NCBI RefSeq assembly: GCF_019656335.1
Contig: NZ_BPLZ01000020.1
Location: 1 to 48,265 of the forward strand
Origin: Pseudomonas sp. NCCP-436
GTDB taxonomy: Bacteria; Pseudomonadota; Gammaproteobacteria; Pseudomonadales; Pseudomonadaceae
DNA: 48,265 nucleotides
Direction: 5' to 3'
The translations under genes were made by a program, and so were the position numbers. Shown here piece by piece: positions 26,585 through 36,427 of the stretch (position 1 is the first letter of the stretch; each line of letters starts with the position of its first letter). The notes beneath the pieces were generated by a model, which saw nothing but the letters and a program-made list of their open reading frames with translations, searched no databases and was not told where the DNA came from.

Positions 26585-27481
26585 TTACCTCGCGGTACTG
26601 GAGGCGACCGGAGATTCCGGTTGCAGCTTCAGGTAGGCGTAGAACAGCAGCAAGGTGATGGCGATCAGCAATGCGGCGGCCGAACTGGCCAGGCCCCAGT
26701 TGAGGAACGACTGCACCTGCTGGATGATGAACTCCGGCAGCATCATGTTCTGGGCGCCGCCGAGCAGGGCGGGGGTCACGTAGTAACCCAGCGACATGAC
26801 GAACACCATCAGTCCGCCGGAGAACAGACCAGGGCGGCACAGCGGCAGAAATACCCGGAAGAAATTCCTCCACGGGCTGGCGCCACAGATCGAACCGGCC
26901 TGCAGCACCATCGGGTCAATGGCGCTCATGGTGGCCTGCAGTGGCAACACGATGAACGGGATCATGATGTAACTCATGCCGATCACTACTCCGGTAAGGT
27001 TGTGCACCATTTCCAGCGGCTGATCGACCAGACCGAGCCACAGCAGCACCGAGTTGATCACTCCCGAACTCTGTAGCAGTACCAGCCAGGAGTAGGTGCG
27101 CGCCAGCAGGCTGGTCCACATCGATAGCAGGACGATGCTCAGTAGCCAGCGTCCCCAGCCGTTGGGTACCAGGGTGATCACCCAGGCGAGCGGGAAACCC
27201 AGCAGCAGGCTGATCAGGGTAACCAGTGCGGCTACCAGGAAGGTGTTAAGCAGAACCCGCGAGTAGGCTGAGTTGGCGAATAGGGCTTCGTAGTTGGCCA
27301 GCCCCGGCTCGGGCTCCAGCACGCCGCGCAGCAACAGCCCGATCAACGGGGCGATGAAGCACAGCGTGAGGAACAGCAGGGCGGGTAGCAGGGGCGTGGC
27401 GCCCCGCCAGCGCTGCAAACGGGCCGGGCGGCTCGCGCCGCCGGCGGATGACCGGGTCAACTGCACGGCGGCGACTTTCAT
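26585..27481 (-). CDS. ABC transporter permease (PotB/PotH-like)
   Basis: The 298-residue protein begins at an ATG that overlaps the stop of the binding-protein gene in an ATGA arrangement (27478-27481). A GTG four codons earlier is possible. It has about six membrane segments and the EAA loop VLQAGSICGASPWRNFFRVFLPLCRPG. The overlap implies coupled translation with the binding protein and confirms that the operon is 28503 to 23528. Confidence 0.93.
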   Translation of the reverse strand: MKVAAVQLTRSSAGGASRPARLQRWRGATPLLPALLFLTLCFIAPLIGLLLRGVLEPEPGLANYEALFANSAYSRVLLNTFLVAALVTLISLLLGFPLAWVITLVPNGWGRWLLSIVLLSMWTSLLARTYSWLVLLQSSGVINSVLLWLGLVDQPLEMVHNLTGVVIGMSYIMIPFIVLPLQATMSAIDPMVLQAGSICGASPWRNFFRVFLPLCRPGLFSGGLMVFVMSLGYYVTPALLGGAQNMMLPEFIIQQVQSFLNWGLASSAAALLIAITLLLFYAYLKLQPESPVASSTAR

Positions 27482-28503
27482 TTGACCAACCACTCGTTCC
27501 AGCGCGCGGCGATTGCGTTGCCGTGCTCAGCCCAGTAGGAGAAGTCCAGGGTTACCTGCTCCGAGGCATGGGCGGTAGGCAGGCTGGGCGCCAACTCCGA
27601 CTCCAGCAGGCTGACCGAGTCGAGGTTGACCGGCGCATAGGCGGTCAGGTTGGCGAACTCGGCCTGACCAACGGCGCCACTGGCAGCAGCAAGGAATTTC
27701 ATGGCAGCGTCCTTGTTCTTTGCTCCTTTCGGAATGACCAGGAAGTCGGCCATGACCAGGTTCTGCTTCCAGCTCACGCCAACCGAGGCGCCTTCCTGCT
27801 CCAGAGCGTGGATGCGGCCATTCCAGAATTGCCCCATGCTGACCTCGCCGGAGGCAAGCAACTGTTGCGACTGGGCACCACCGCCCCACCAGACGATGTC
27901 CTTTTTAATGGTGTCGAGCTTGGCGAAGGCGCGATCGAGATCCAGCGGATAGAGCTGATCCGGTGCTACACCATCGGCCAGCAGGGCCAGCTCCAGAACA
28001 CCGGGGCTTGGCCACTTGTAAAGGGCGCGCTTGCCAGGATAGGTGGCGGTGTCAAATAGTGCCGACCAGTCCTGCGGCTGCTTACCGCCCAGACGACGCT
28101 CGTTATAGCCGAGCACGAAGGAGAAGAAGAACGAGCCAACGCCGTGATCCGAGACAAAGCGCGGGTCGATGCGGTCACGCTGGATCACGCTGAAGTCCAG
28201 TGGTTCCAGCAAGCCTTCACGGGCGGCGCGCAGGGCGAAGTCAGCTTCCACGTCCACTACGTCCCACTGCACGTTGCCACTGTCGACCATGGCCTTGAGT
28301 TTGCCGTAGTCGGTGGGGCCATCCTGCAACACGCGAATCCCGGTTTCTCGAGTGAAGGGGACGGCCCAGGCACTCTTCTGGGCATCCTGGGTGGTGCCAC
28401 CCCAGCTGACGAAATTGAGGCTTTCGCTGGCCATGGCCGCGCTGGTAGTCAGACCCATCATCGCGAGACCGATGACGGTATTGAAGGTCTTTTTGAACAT
28501 CAT
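27478..28503 (-). CDS. ABC transporter periplasmic binding protein, PotF/PotD-like, copy 2
   Basis: Starting at the ATG ending at 28503 (MMFKKTF), the protein has 341 residues with a signal peptide cut near ASAMA-SES. A frame open to 28677 extends upstream, but that region contains the operator and is not coding. Motifs ESLNFVSWGGTTQDAQKSAW, ADFALRAAREGLLEPLDF and KWPSPGVLELALLADGVAP match the paralog at 23528. It is the first gene of the ABC operon. Having two related receptors on one permease suggests either two related substrates or a broader range. Confidence 0.9.
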   Translation of the reverse strand: MMFKKTFNTVIGLAMMGLTTSAAMASESLNFVSWGGTTQDAQKSAWAVPFTRETGIRVLQDGPTDYGKLKAMVDSGNVQWDVVDVEADFALRAAREGLLEPLDFSVIQRDRIDPRFVSDHGVGSFFFSFVLGYNERRLGGKQPQDWSALFDTATYPGKRALYKWPSPGVLELALLADGVAPDQLYPLDLDRAFAKLDTIKKDIVWWGGGAQSQQLLASGEVSMGQFWNGRIHALEQEGASVGVSWKQNLVMADFLVIPKGAKNKDAAMKFLAAASGAVGQAEFANLTAYAPVNLDSVSLLESELAPSLPTAHASEQVTLDFSYWAEHGNAIAARWNEWLVK

Positions 28504-28661
28504 CTTGCTTGCCCTCGTTTGTTGTGTTTGTACGCAAGCGGGCTTTCGCATCAGCCCGATTTTCAGGGAGCAGTCAGCCGGTGAGGCTGATGAGGCATGG
28601 CTGTTTCCACTTTTGCCAGGCTCGGCGGCGGTGAATAAAAAGCTCGGCCTACGGAATGTCA

Positions 28662-28676
28662 TATTATGGTATTCCA
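28662..28676 (-). promoter_or_regulatory. Operator copy 3, before the ABC transporter operon
   Basis: The minus strand reads TGGAATACCATAATA, one base from the consensus. It lies 159 bp upstream of the first ABC gene start and 68 bp downstream (in the opposite sense) of the RibB-like stop. The leader is long, which leaves room for further control. Confidence 0.75.
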
Positions 28677-28743
28677 AACTTTCTGCAAGTCCTTGTCGCT
28701 ATCCCGCACCTGTCGAGGCGGGTTGCTGTTCGCTCAGGCAGTC

Positions 28744-29853
28744 TCAGCCTTCGAAAGGAATGTTCTCCAGCACTTCCAGGTCGTAACCCGTCAGTCCGGC
28801 ATACTTCAGCGGTGGGCCGAGGTGGCGCAGCTTGCCGACGCCCAGATCCTGCAGGATCTGGGCGCCGGTTCCGATCTCCGAATAAATGCGCGACTGCGAG
28901 CGATTGAACTGCCGGCGTGGCTGGGTAAGTTGTGGCACGCGGGCCAGCAGAGCCTGGGAGGACTCATTGTTGGCCAGTACTACCACCACTCCGTGACCTG
29001 TCTGTGCGACTTTCTCCAAGGCTGCCCACAGCGTCCAGTTCTTCGGCCCGTTGTATTCGGCTCCCACCAGGTCGCGCAGCGGATCGATTACGTGTACGCG
29101 AACCAGAGTAGGCTGATCGCGCTGGATATCGCCCATCACCATGGCCATATGTACGCCACCTTCGATGCGATCTTCGTAGGTCACCAGGCGGAAGGTGCCG
29201 TGCACGGTGGGCAGTTCGCGTTCACCGATACGTTCAACTGTGTGCTCGGTGCTCAGCCGGTAGTGGATGAGATCGGCGATTGTGCCAATCTTGATTCCGT
29301 GTCGGGCGGCAAAGGATTCCAGATCGGGTCGACGGGCCATGCTGCCATCATCGTTCATCACTTCGACAATGACCGAGGCTGGTGTGAATCCGGCCAGTCG
29401 TGCTAAGTCGCAGCCGGCTTCGGTGTGCCCGGCGCGGGTCAGTACACCGCCTTCGCGTGCACGCAGCGGGAATATGTGCCCGGGCTGCACCAGATCCTCG
29501 GCCACGGCGTCGGGGGCAACGGCTGTTAGCACTGTATGGCAGCGGTCGGCGGCGGAAATGCCGGTAGTCACTCCCTGTGCGGCTTCTATCGAGACGGTAA
29601 AGGCGGTGCTGAAGACGCTGCCGTTGGCGGGCACCATCTGCTCAAGTCCCAGGCGCTGACAATGTTCTTCGGTTAGCGTCAGGCAGATCAGCCCGCGTGC
29701 TTCGCGGGCCATGAAGTTGATTGCGGCCGGTGTGCATTTCTCTGCGGCCAGCAGTAGATCGCCTTCGTTCTCGCGATCCTCGTCATCGACCAGTAGTACC
29801 ATCTTGCCTTGACGGTAGTCTTCTATGATTTCTTCAATGGAGTTGAACGGCAT
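28744..29853 (-). CDS. RibB-type 3,4-dihydroxy-2-butanone-4-phosphate synthase with degenerate GTP cyclohydrolase II-like domain (RibBX)
   Basis: The ATG ending at 29853 gives 369 residues. The first part is a complete DHBP synthase ([20 protein letters not shown] at residues 19-38, later [20 protein letters not shown]). It makes the four-carbon unit for riboflavin. The second part (from about 205) aligns with GTP cyclohydrolase II but lacks the zinc-binding Cys cluster expected after [13 protein letters not shown]. It is therefore likely inactive as RibA. Such RibBX proteins are known beside normal riboflavin genes in proteobacteria. Here it shares the operator at 29886 with a small gene, which suggests extra flavin is made when the flavin-dependent oxygenase is induced. 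Confidence 0.88.
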   Translation of the reverse strand: MPFNSIEEIIEDYRQGKMVLLVDDEDRENEGDLLLAAEKCTPAAINFMAREARGLICLTLTEEHCQRLGLEQMVPANGSVFSTAFTVSIEAAQGVTTGISAADRCHTVLTAVAPDAVAEDLVQPGHIFPLRAREGGVLTRAGHTEAGCDLARLAGFTPASVIVEVMNDDGSMARRPDLESFAARHGIKIGTIADLIHYRLSTEHTVERIGERELPTVHGTFRLVTYEDRIEGGVHMAMVMGDIQRDQPTLVRVHVIDPLRDLVGAEYNGPKNWTLWAALEKVAQTGHGVVVVLANNESSQALLARVPQLTQPRRQFNRSQSRIYSEIGTGAQILQDLGVGKLRHLGPPLKYAGLTGYDLEVLENIPFEG

Positions 29854-29885
29854 GGCGAGTACCTGAGGTTGATGGATATGTCTTT

Positions 29886-29900
29886 TGGTATACCATAATA
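29886..29900 (+). promoter_or_regulatory. Operator copy 4, between ribB-like and DUF1330-like genes
   Basis: TGGTATACCATAATA, identical to the consensus. It sits in the 76-bp gap between divergent genes starting at 29853 and 29930. The CATAAT within it is about 30 bp before the DUF1330-like start, a good -10 distance. Confidence 0.8.
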
Positions 29901-29929
29901 CATGAAGGCCACCAACAGCAGAGGTCAAG

Positions 29930-30232
29930 ATGAAGGGTTACTGGATTGCCCATGTGAATGTGAGTGATGTGGAGCAGTACGCTGAATACACCCGCCAGGC
30001 ACCGGCAGCGTTCGCACGCTATGGCGGGCGCTTTCTGGCTCGCGGCGGACGTTCCCAGGCGCTGGAGGGGCGTAACACGCCGCAGCGCAGCGTGGTGATC
30101 GAATTTGATTCCTATGATCAGGCGCTGGCCTGCTACCACTCGCCTGAGTATCAAGCAGCCTGCAGTCATCGCCAGGGGGTGGCGAAGGCCGAGGTGATCA
30201 TTGTCGAGGGGCTTGACGAACTGGTGGGGTAG
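29930..30232 (+). CDS. Small DUF1330-like protein of unknown function in the catabolic island
   Basis: The 100-residue protein begins MKGYWIAHVNVSDVEQYAEY, continues YTRQAPAAFARYGGRFLARGG and ends in VVIEFDSYDQALACYHSPEYQ. This is the pattern of DUF1330, a dimeric ferredoxin-like (alpha-beta barrel) family. The function is unknown for most members; some occur in catabolic clusters. GAGGTCAAG precedes the ATG. It shares an operator with the RibB-like gene, so it is part of the same regulon. It is convergent with the Nudix gene. Confidence 0.8.
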   Translation: MKGYWIAHVNVSDVEQYAEYTRQAPAAFARYGGRFLARGGRSQALEGRNTPQRSVVIEFDSYDQALACYHSPEYQAACSHRQGVAKAEVIIVEGLDELVG

Positions 30233-30247
30233 TAGCTGGCGACGACG

Positions 30248-31569
<1,322 letters not shown>

Positions 31570-31606
31570 GGGGTCCGCTCTTGTTTGGCTGTCCTTGAAA
31601 AAGCAA

Positions 31607-31634
31607 TGAAGGAGTGTCCGGGGATACTCCTTCA
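31607..31634 (-). terminator. Terminator or attenuator between CMD-like and gntR genes
   Basis: A 9-bp stem (TGAAGGAGT with ACTCCTTCA, 10-base loop) followed on the minus strand by TTGCTTTTTC. This has the form of a Rho-independent terminator inside an operon. It would lower the read-through into the regulator and Nudix genes. Confidence 0.6.
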
Positions 31635-31639
31635 TCCGT

Positions 31640-32032
31640 TTACTGGCCCTGTTCTTCTGCCTCGGCTTCGGCGAAGGCTTCCCGGGCAATACGGAAGCTG
31701 TCCACTGCAGCCGGTACGCCGCAATAGATGCCGACTTGTAGCAGGATCTCGCGGATCTGCTCACGACTCAGGCCATTGCGCAAGGCTCCGCGAATGTGAA
31801 GTTTCAGTTCATGCGGACGATTCAGGGCCGAAATCATCGCCAAGTTTATCATGCTGCGTTCTTTCAGCGACAAGCCGTCACGTCCCCAGACGTGGCCCCA
31901 GCAGTATTCGGTCACCAGTTCCTGTAGTGGCCGGCTGAACTCATCCGCATTTTTAATCGACTTGCTGACGTAAGCCTCGCCCAGCACCTGGGTGCGGATA
32001 TTCAGGCCTTTCTCGTACTTGTCGTTGCTCAT
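31640..32032 (-). CDS. Carboxymuconolactone decarboxylase (CMD) family protein
   Basis: The 130-residue protein reads LVTEYCWGHVWGRDGLSLKERSMINLAMISALNRPHELKLHIRGALRNG, which is the PcaC/CMD core with the conserved Glu, Cys and His positions. True PcaC decarboxylates 4-carboxymuconolactone, but no protocatechuate genes lie here. The trigonelline route releases CO2 when the carboxylated intermediate collapses. A CMD-like protein could help this, although the reported pathway assigns it to the hydrolase. The gene is 19 bp after the SSADH-type gene. Its role remains open. Confidence 0.82.
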   Translation of the reverse strand: MSNDKYEKGLNIRTQVLGEAYVSKSIKNADEFSRPLQELVTEYCWGHVWGRDGLSLKERSMINLAMISALNRPHELKLHIRGALRNGLSREQIREILLQVGIYCGVPAAVDSFRIAREAFAEAEAEEQGQ

Positions 32033-32051
32033 ATGCCGCTCCTTGTGCGGA

Positions 32052-33491
32052 TCAGAGTCCGCCCATCAGGGTGTATTTGATTTCCAGGTAGTCCTCGATG
32101 CCGTACTTTGAGCCTTCGCGACCCAGTCCCGAGGATTTGATGCCGCCAAAAGGGGCTACTTCGGTGGAGATCAGACCTTCGTTAATGCCGACCATGCCGT
32201 ACTCCAGAGCTTCGCTCATACGCCAGGCTCGCCCCAGATCGCGGGTGTAACAGTAGGCGGCCAGGCCGTACTCGGTGTCGTTGGCCAGGGAAACCGCCTC
32301 GGTTTCTTCTTCGAAGCGGAATACGGCCGCCAGAGGTCCGAAGGTTTCTTCCCGGGCTATCTTCATCGCGATGTTGGCGTCGGCCAGCACCGTAGGTTGG
32401 AAAAAACCGTGGCCCAGTGTATGCCGCGCGCCGCCGCAGACCAGGCGTGCGCCCTTGTCCAGGGCGTCCTGGATGTGATCCTCGACCTTCTGTACGGCTC
32501 GCTCGTTGATCAGTGGGCCAAGCTTGACGCCTGTTTCGAAGCCGTCGCCGATAGGCAGTTGCGAGACGCGCTCGGCCAGGCGGGTGACGAAAGCATCGTA
32601 GATGCCGCCCTGCACCAGGAAACGATTGACGCAGACACAGGTCTGGCCGTTGTTGCGGTACTTGGCAACCAATGCGCCGTCGACGGCTTTTTCCAGATCA
32701 GCATCGTCAAAGACGATAAATGGTGCGTTGCCCCCCAGTTCCAGGGAAACCTTCTTGAGGGTCTCGGCCGACTGCGCCATCAGTAGCTTGCCGACTGCGG
32801 TGGAGCCGGTGAACGACAATTTGCGTACCTGTGGGCTGCGCGTTAGTTCTCCGCCAATGGCTACGGCGTCGCCGGTAACCACGTTGAGGATGCCTGGTGG
32901 AATGCCGGCCTGTTCGGCCAAGGCGGCCAGGGCCAGAGCGCTGAAAGGGGTTTCCGGTGCCGGTTTGACGATGCATGGGCAGCCTGCGGCCAGAGCCGGG
33001 CCAACCTTGCGGGTGATCATTGCGGCTGGAAAGTTCCACGGCGTGATTGCTGCGACAACTCCAATTGGCTCCTTGCTGACGACAATGCGGGCGTCACTCT
33101 TGTGGCTGGGGATGGTATCGCCATAGATGCGCTTGGCTTCCTCTGCGAACCATTCAATGAAGCTGGCGGCATAGTGGATTTCCCCGCGGGCTTCCGCCAG
33201 TGGTTTGCCCTGTTCCAGAGTAAGTATCTGCGCCAAGGCGTCACACTGCTCGATGATCAGTCCGTGCCAGCGCTTGAGGATCAGACTGCGTTCCTTGGCG
33301 GTGAGGGCGCGCCAGGTCGGCCAGGCGCGGTTGGCTGCCTCTATGGCCTGACGGGTTTCGCTGGCACCGAGATTGGGTACCGTTCCGATCTGTTGGCCGT
33401 TGGCCGGATTGTAGACGGGGCAGGTCGAGCCATCCTCGGCATCGAGCCAGCGGCCACCGATAAAGGCCTGTTGGCGGAACATTGAGTTCAT
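32052..33491 (-). CDS. Succinate-semialdehyde dehydrogenase-type aldehyde dehydrogenase (TgnE-like role)
   Basis: The 479-residue NAD(P)-dependent aldehyde dehydrogenase has Asn153 in ITPWNFP, Glu251 in LELGGNAP and the catalytic Cys285 in NGQTCVCVNR. The extra Cys next to Cys285 is the pair typical of GabD-type succinate-semialdehyde dehydrogenases. Length fits the family (about 480). Succinic semialdehyde is the predicted end product of the pathway, so it would feed carbon into the TCA cycle as succinate. It sits 102 bp after flavin reductase 2 and 19 bp before the CMD-like gene. Confidence 0.9.
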   Translation of the reverse strand: MNSMFRQQAFIGGRWLDAEDGSTCPVYNPANGQQIGTVPNLGASETRQAIEAANRAWPTWRALTAKERSLILKRWHGLIIEQCDALAQILTLEQGKPLAEARGEIHYAASFIEWFAEEAKRIYGDTIPSHKSDARIVVSKEPIGVVAAITPWNFPAAMITRKVGPALAAGCPCIVKPAPETPFSALALAALAEQAGIPPGILNVVTGDAVAIGGELTRSPQVRKLSFTGSTAVGKLLMAQSAETLKKVSLELGGNAPFIVFDDADLEKAVDGALVAKYRNNGQTCVCVNRFLVQGGIYDAFVTRLAERVSQLPIGDGFETGVKLGPLINERAVQKVEDHIQDALDKGARLVCGGARHTLGHGFFQPTVLADANIAMKIAREETFGPLAAVFRFEEETEAVSLANDTEYGLAAYCYTRDLGRAWRMSEALEYGMVGINEGLISTEVAPFGGIKSSGLGREGSKYGIEDYLEIKYTLMGGL

Positions 33492-33593
33492 GACAGCTCC
33501 GTGCTTGGGCAGGCAGTCGTGTGGTGTGGCTGCTGCCGGATCGAATAAAAAGGGGCCGCTGCCGAGGAGGGGATGGAGCAGCCCGGGAAAGTG

Positions 33594-34079
33594 TCAGGCA
33601 AGCTCCGGCAGGGCGCCGAGTTTGCCGCGGTGGTAGACCATAGGGATTACGTCCTGCTCGGGAAGGATCAGATTCTTCACCTCGCCGACGATAATGGCGT
33701 GATCGCCACCGTCATACTCGCGCCACAGCTCGCACTCAATAATGGCGGTCGACTTCAGTAGCAGTGGGTTGCCTCTTTCGCTGAGGCGCCACTCGATGCC
33801 TTTGGCTTTGTCCTTGCCCTTACCGGCGAAGGCATAGGCTTCAGCTTTCTGATCTGCACACAGCAGGTGAATGGCGAACTGCTTGCTATCGCGTAGTACC
33901 GGATAGGTGTCGGAGGCATAGTTGGGACAGAACAGCACCAGCGCCGGGTCGATGGACAAGGCACTGAAGGCGCTGGCGGTAATGCCGACGATGCCCCCTT
34001 CCCGATCCAGAGTGGTCACCACAGTGACACCGGAAGGGAAGGAGCCCATCACTTCTTTATAAATACCGGGTTCGATCAT
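33594..34079 (-). CDS. Flavin reductase family protein, copy 2
   Basis: The ATG ending at 34079 gives 161 residues. It reads GSFPSGVTVVTTLDREGGIVG, ITASAFSALSIDPALVLF and GDHAIIVGEVKNL, matching the reductase at 22953 along its whole length. It supplies FMNH2 to the luciferase-like enzyme or to another flavoenzyme. It lies 11 bp after the aldehyde dehydrogenase gene in the main operon, whereas copy 1 has its own operator. In the known trigonelline system one reductase (TgnB) is enough. Confidence 0.88.
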   Translation of the reverse strand: MIEPGIYKEVMGSFPSGVTVVTTLDREGGIVGITASAFSALSIDPALVLFCPNYASDTYPVLRDSKQFAIHLLCADQKAEAYAFAGKGKDKAKGIEWRLSERGNPLLLKSTAIIECELWREYDGGDHAIIVGEVKNLILPEQDVIPMVYHRGKLGALPELA

Positions 34080-34090
34080 GAAGAAGTCTC

Positions 34091-35572
34091 TCAGCGCATG
34101 ACGAAGGGATCGGGCATGGGCTCCTGCGAGAGGTTGATCCATACCGTCTTCAGTTCTGTGTAGGCCAGCACCGAGTCGATGCCGCTTTCGCGACCGTAGC
34201 CGCTATTGTTGAAGCCGCCGATTGGGGCCATGGCGGAAACGGCTCGATAGGTATTGACCCAGACGATACCGGAGCGCACGCCTTTGGCCATACGGTGAGC
34301 GCGGCCCAGGTCGCGTGTCCAGATTCCGGCGGCCAGGCCGAACTGTGAGTCGTTGGCCATGGCCAATGCCTGTGCCTCGTCCTTGAAACGGATCACCGAG
34401 GCCACCGGGCCAAACACCTCTTCCTGCATGATTTTCATCGAATGGCTGTCGCATTCGAGCAGTGTCGGCTCGTAGTACCAGCCCCTGGCATCGATGGCTG
34501 GACGTTTGCCTCCCAGACGCAGGCGTGCTCCTTCGGCCAGGGCATCGGCCACCAGGCCTTCGACCACTGCCAATTGCTGGGCGGTTGCCATCGGCCCCAT
34601 TTCGCTGGCGTCGTCCTGCGGATTGCCGATGCGGATACGGCTGGCGCGTTCGATCAGGCGTTCGACGAAGTCGTCGTAGATATCCTCCTGCACCAGCAGG
34701 CGCGAGCCGGCAACGCAGCTCTGACCGGATGCCGCGTAGATGCCGGCGACTGCACCGTTGATGGCACTGTCCAGGTCGGCATCGGCAAAAATGATATTGG
34801 GCGACTTGCCGCCCAGTTCCAGCGACAACCGGGCGAAGTTCTCGGCACTGCTGCGCACCACGTGGCGCGCCGTGGCCGCGCCGCCGGTAAAGGCAATCTT
34901 GCGTACCAGGGGATGGCGGGTGAGGGCAGCACCAGTGCTAGGCCCAAACCCAGTGACAACGTTCACCACCCCGGCCGGGAAGCCGGCCTCCAGTGCCAGG
35001 CGAGCCAGTTCAAGAATGGTGGCAGAGGCGTGTTCAGACGGCTTTAGGACAATGGTATTGCCGGCGGCCAGGGCTGGTGCCAGTTTGATCGCGGTGAGAT
35101 ACAGCGGGCTGTTCCAGGGGATGATGCCGGCCACCACGCCGAGTGGTTCGTGGGTGGTGTAGGCGAACATGTCCGGCTTATCGAGTGGCAGCGTGCCGCC
35201 TTCAAGCTTGTCGGCCAGCCCGGCGGTGTAATGGAAAAATTCCGGAAGATAGTTCACCTGGCCCCGGGTTTCACGGATCAGCTTGCCGTTGTCACGGCTT
35301 TCCAACTGCGCCAAATGTTCCTTGTTGTCAGCAATCAGGTCGCCCAGGCGACGCAGCAGCTTGCCTCGACCAGTGGCGCTTAGGTTACGCCAGGCTGGGT
35401 TTTCAAAGGCCTTCTGGGCCGCTTGTACCGCTTGTTCCACGTCAGCTTGGTCGGCGTCTGGCAGCTCAGCCCAGGCCTCGGCCGAGGACGGGTCGAGGCT
35501 CTTGAAGGTCTTGCCGGACAGGGCGTCGACCCACTGTCCGTCGATGCACATCTTGAAGCGTGCGAGGGTCAT
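34091..35572 (-). CDS. Aldehyde dehydrogenase (TgnC-type candidate)
   Basis: The 493-residue enzyme has Asn154 in IIPWNSP, Lys177 in VLKPSEHA, Glu252 in LELGGKSP and catalytic Cys286 in SGQSCVAGSR. It belongs to a different branch from the SSADH-type enzyme and is closer to hydroxymuconic/betaine-aldehyde-like dehydrogenases. In the trigonelline pathway TgnC oxidises the ring-opened semialdehyde (hydroxybutyrolactone form) to a dicarboxylate, and this is the natural counterpart. Its start overlaps the stop of the hydrolase gene by four bases (ATGA), so the two are coupled. Confidence 0.9.
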   Translation of the reverse strand: MTLARFKMCIDGQWVDALSGKTFKSLDPSSAEAWAELPDADQADVEQAVQAAQKAFENPAWRNLSATGRGKLLRRLGDLIADNKEHLAQLESRDNGKLIRETRGQVNYLPEFFHYTAGLADKLEGGTLPLDKPDMFAYTTHEPLGVVAGIIPWNSPLYLTAIKLAPALAAGNTIVLKPSEHASATILELARLALEAGFPAGVVNVVTGFGPSTGAALTRHPLVRKIAFTGGAATARHVVRSSAENFARLSLELGGKSPNIIFADADLDSAINGAVAGIYAASGQSCVAGSRLLVQEDIYDDFVERLIERASRIRIGNPQDDASEMGPMATAQQLAVVEGLVADALAEGARLRLGGKRPAIDARGWYYEPTLLECDSHSMKIMQEEVFGPVASVIRFKDEAQALAMANDSQFGLAAGIWTRDLGRAHRMAKGVRSGIVWVNTYRAVSAMAPIGGFNNSGYGRESGIDSVLAYTELKTVWINLSQEPMPDPFVMR

Positions 35573-36402
35573 GCGACGATCCCCTTTGTCTGATTCTGGA
35601 TGGTTCGGGCCTGCTGCAGGAACTCCAGCAGCATCTGGTTGACCAGACGCGGCGACTCCACCGGCATCATGTGTCGCTGTTCGTTGAGTATGGCGACCCG
35701 TGCGCCGGGAATGTGGCCGGCCAGTTGGTGAGCCATTTCCGGCGTCGATCCCGGATCCAGTTCGCCAGTGGCGATCAGTGTCGGAGCCTGAATACTGGCC
35801 AGGTCTTCGACCCGGTACATGTCCTGGGTGGCGAATAGCTCGTAAGTGGTCAGATACCCTTGCGGATCGTTGCTGGCAAGGGTCTGACGGATGGCGGCGA
35901 TCTGAGCCGGGTTGGCGGCCTGGTATTCCTGGCTAAACCAGCGCGATAGCGCCGCCTCGGCATTGGCGTCCGGGCCGTGCTCCGCCGCCTGGCGGGTACG
36001 GGCGATGACTCCAGCGCGCTGTTCGGCACTGCGGTTGAATACGCTGTTGAGAATCACCAGGCTGTCCAGTAGCTGCGGGTGGTGCAGGGCGAAGGCGCGT
36101 GCGACCAGCCCCCCCATGGAGAAGCCGATCACGCTGACGCGCTCCAGGCCAAGATGCTCTACCAATTCGCGGAGCTGCTCCGCATAGCCTTCCAGGCTGG
36201 TACCCGGTGCCGGGCGAGGACTGTCGCCATGACCCAGCATGTCATAGGCAATGACCTGGAAGTGCGGAGCCAGGCCGACGATCTGCCCGCCCCACATTTC
36301 CTTGTTGAGGCCGACCCCATGGATCAGCACCACAGGATGGCCCTGGCCAGTCGCCAGGTAACTGGTGCCGGCCGGCGTACGTTCAGCGGTGAGCCGAATC
36401 AT
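35569..36402 (-). CDS. Alpha/beta hydrolase (TgnD-type amide hydrolase candidate)
   Basis: Starting at the ATG ending at 36402, the protein has 277 residues. Its oxyanion HG is at 28-29 (VVLIHGVGLNKEMWGG), the nucleophile is Ser95 in GFSMGG, an acid residue sits in TGELDPGS, and the catalytic His is in NEQRHMMPVE. In the Tgn pathway a hydrolase of this class cleaves the N-methylformamido-methylene-succinate to succinic semialdehyde, methylamine, formate and CO2. The four-base overlap with the dehydrogenase gene fits that order of steps. The upstream reading frame to 36540 is inside the DUF1185 gene and is not used. Confidence 0.9.
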   Translation of the reverse strand: MIRLTAERTPAGTSYLATGQGHPVVLIHGVGLNKEMWGGQIVGLAPHFQVIAYDMLGHGDSPRPAPGTSLEGYAEQLRELVEHLGLERVSVIGFSMGGLVARAFALHHPQLLDSLVILNSVFNRSAEQRAGVIARTRQAAEHGPDANAEAALSRWFSQEYQAANPAQIAAIRQTLASNDPQGYLTTYELFATQDMYRVEDLASIQAPTLIATGELDPGSTPEMAHQLAGHIPGARVAILNEQRHMMPVESPRLVNQMLLEFLQQARTIQNQTKGIVA

Positions 36403-36427
36403 TGCGTGCTCCTGCCCGTGGTTGACA

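Noticed and set aside
31640..32032. Protocatechuate pathway (PcaC) assignment for the CMD-like gene
   Set aside because: No other protocatechuate genes are nearby and the operon fits an N-heterocycle pathway better.
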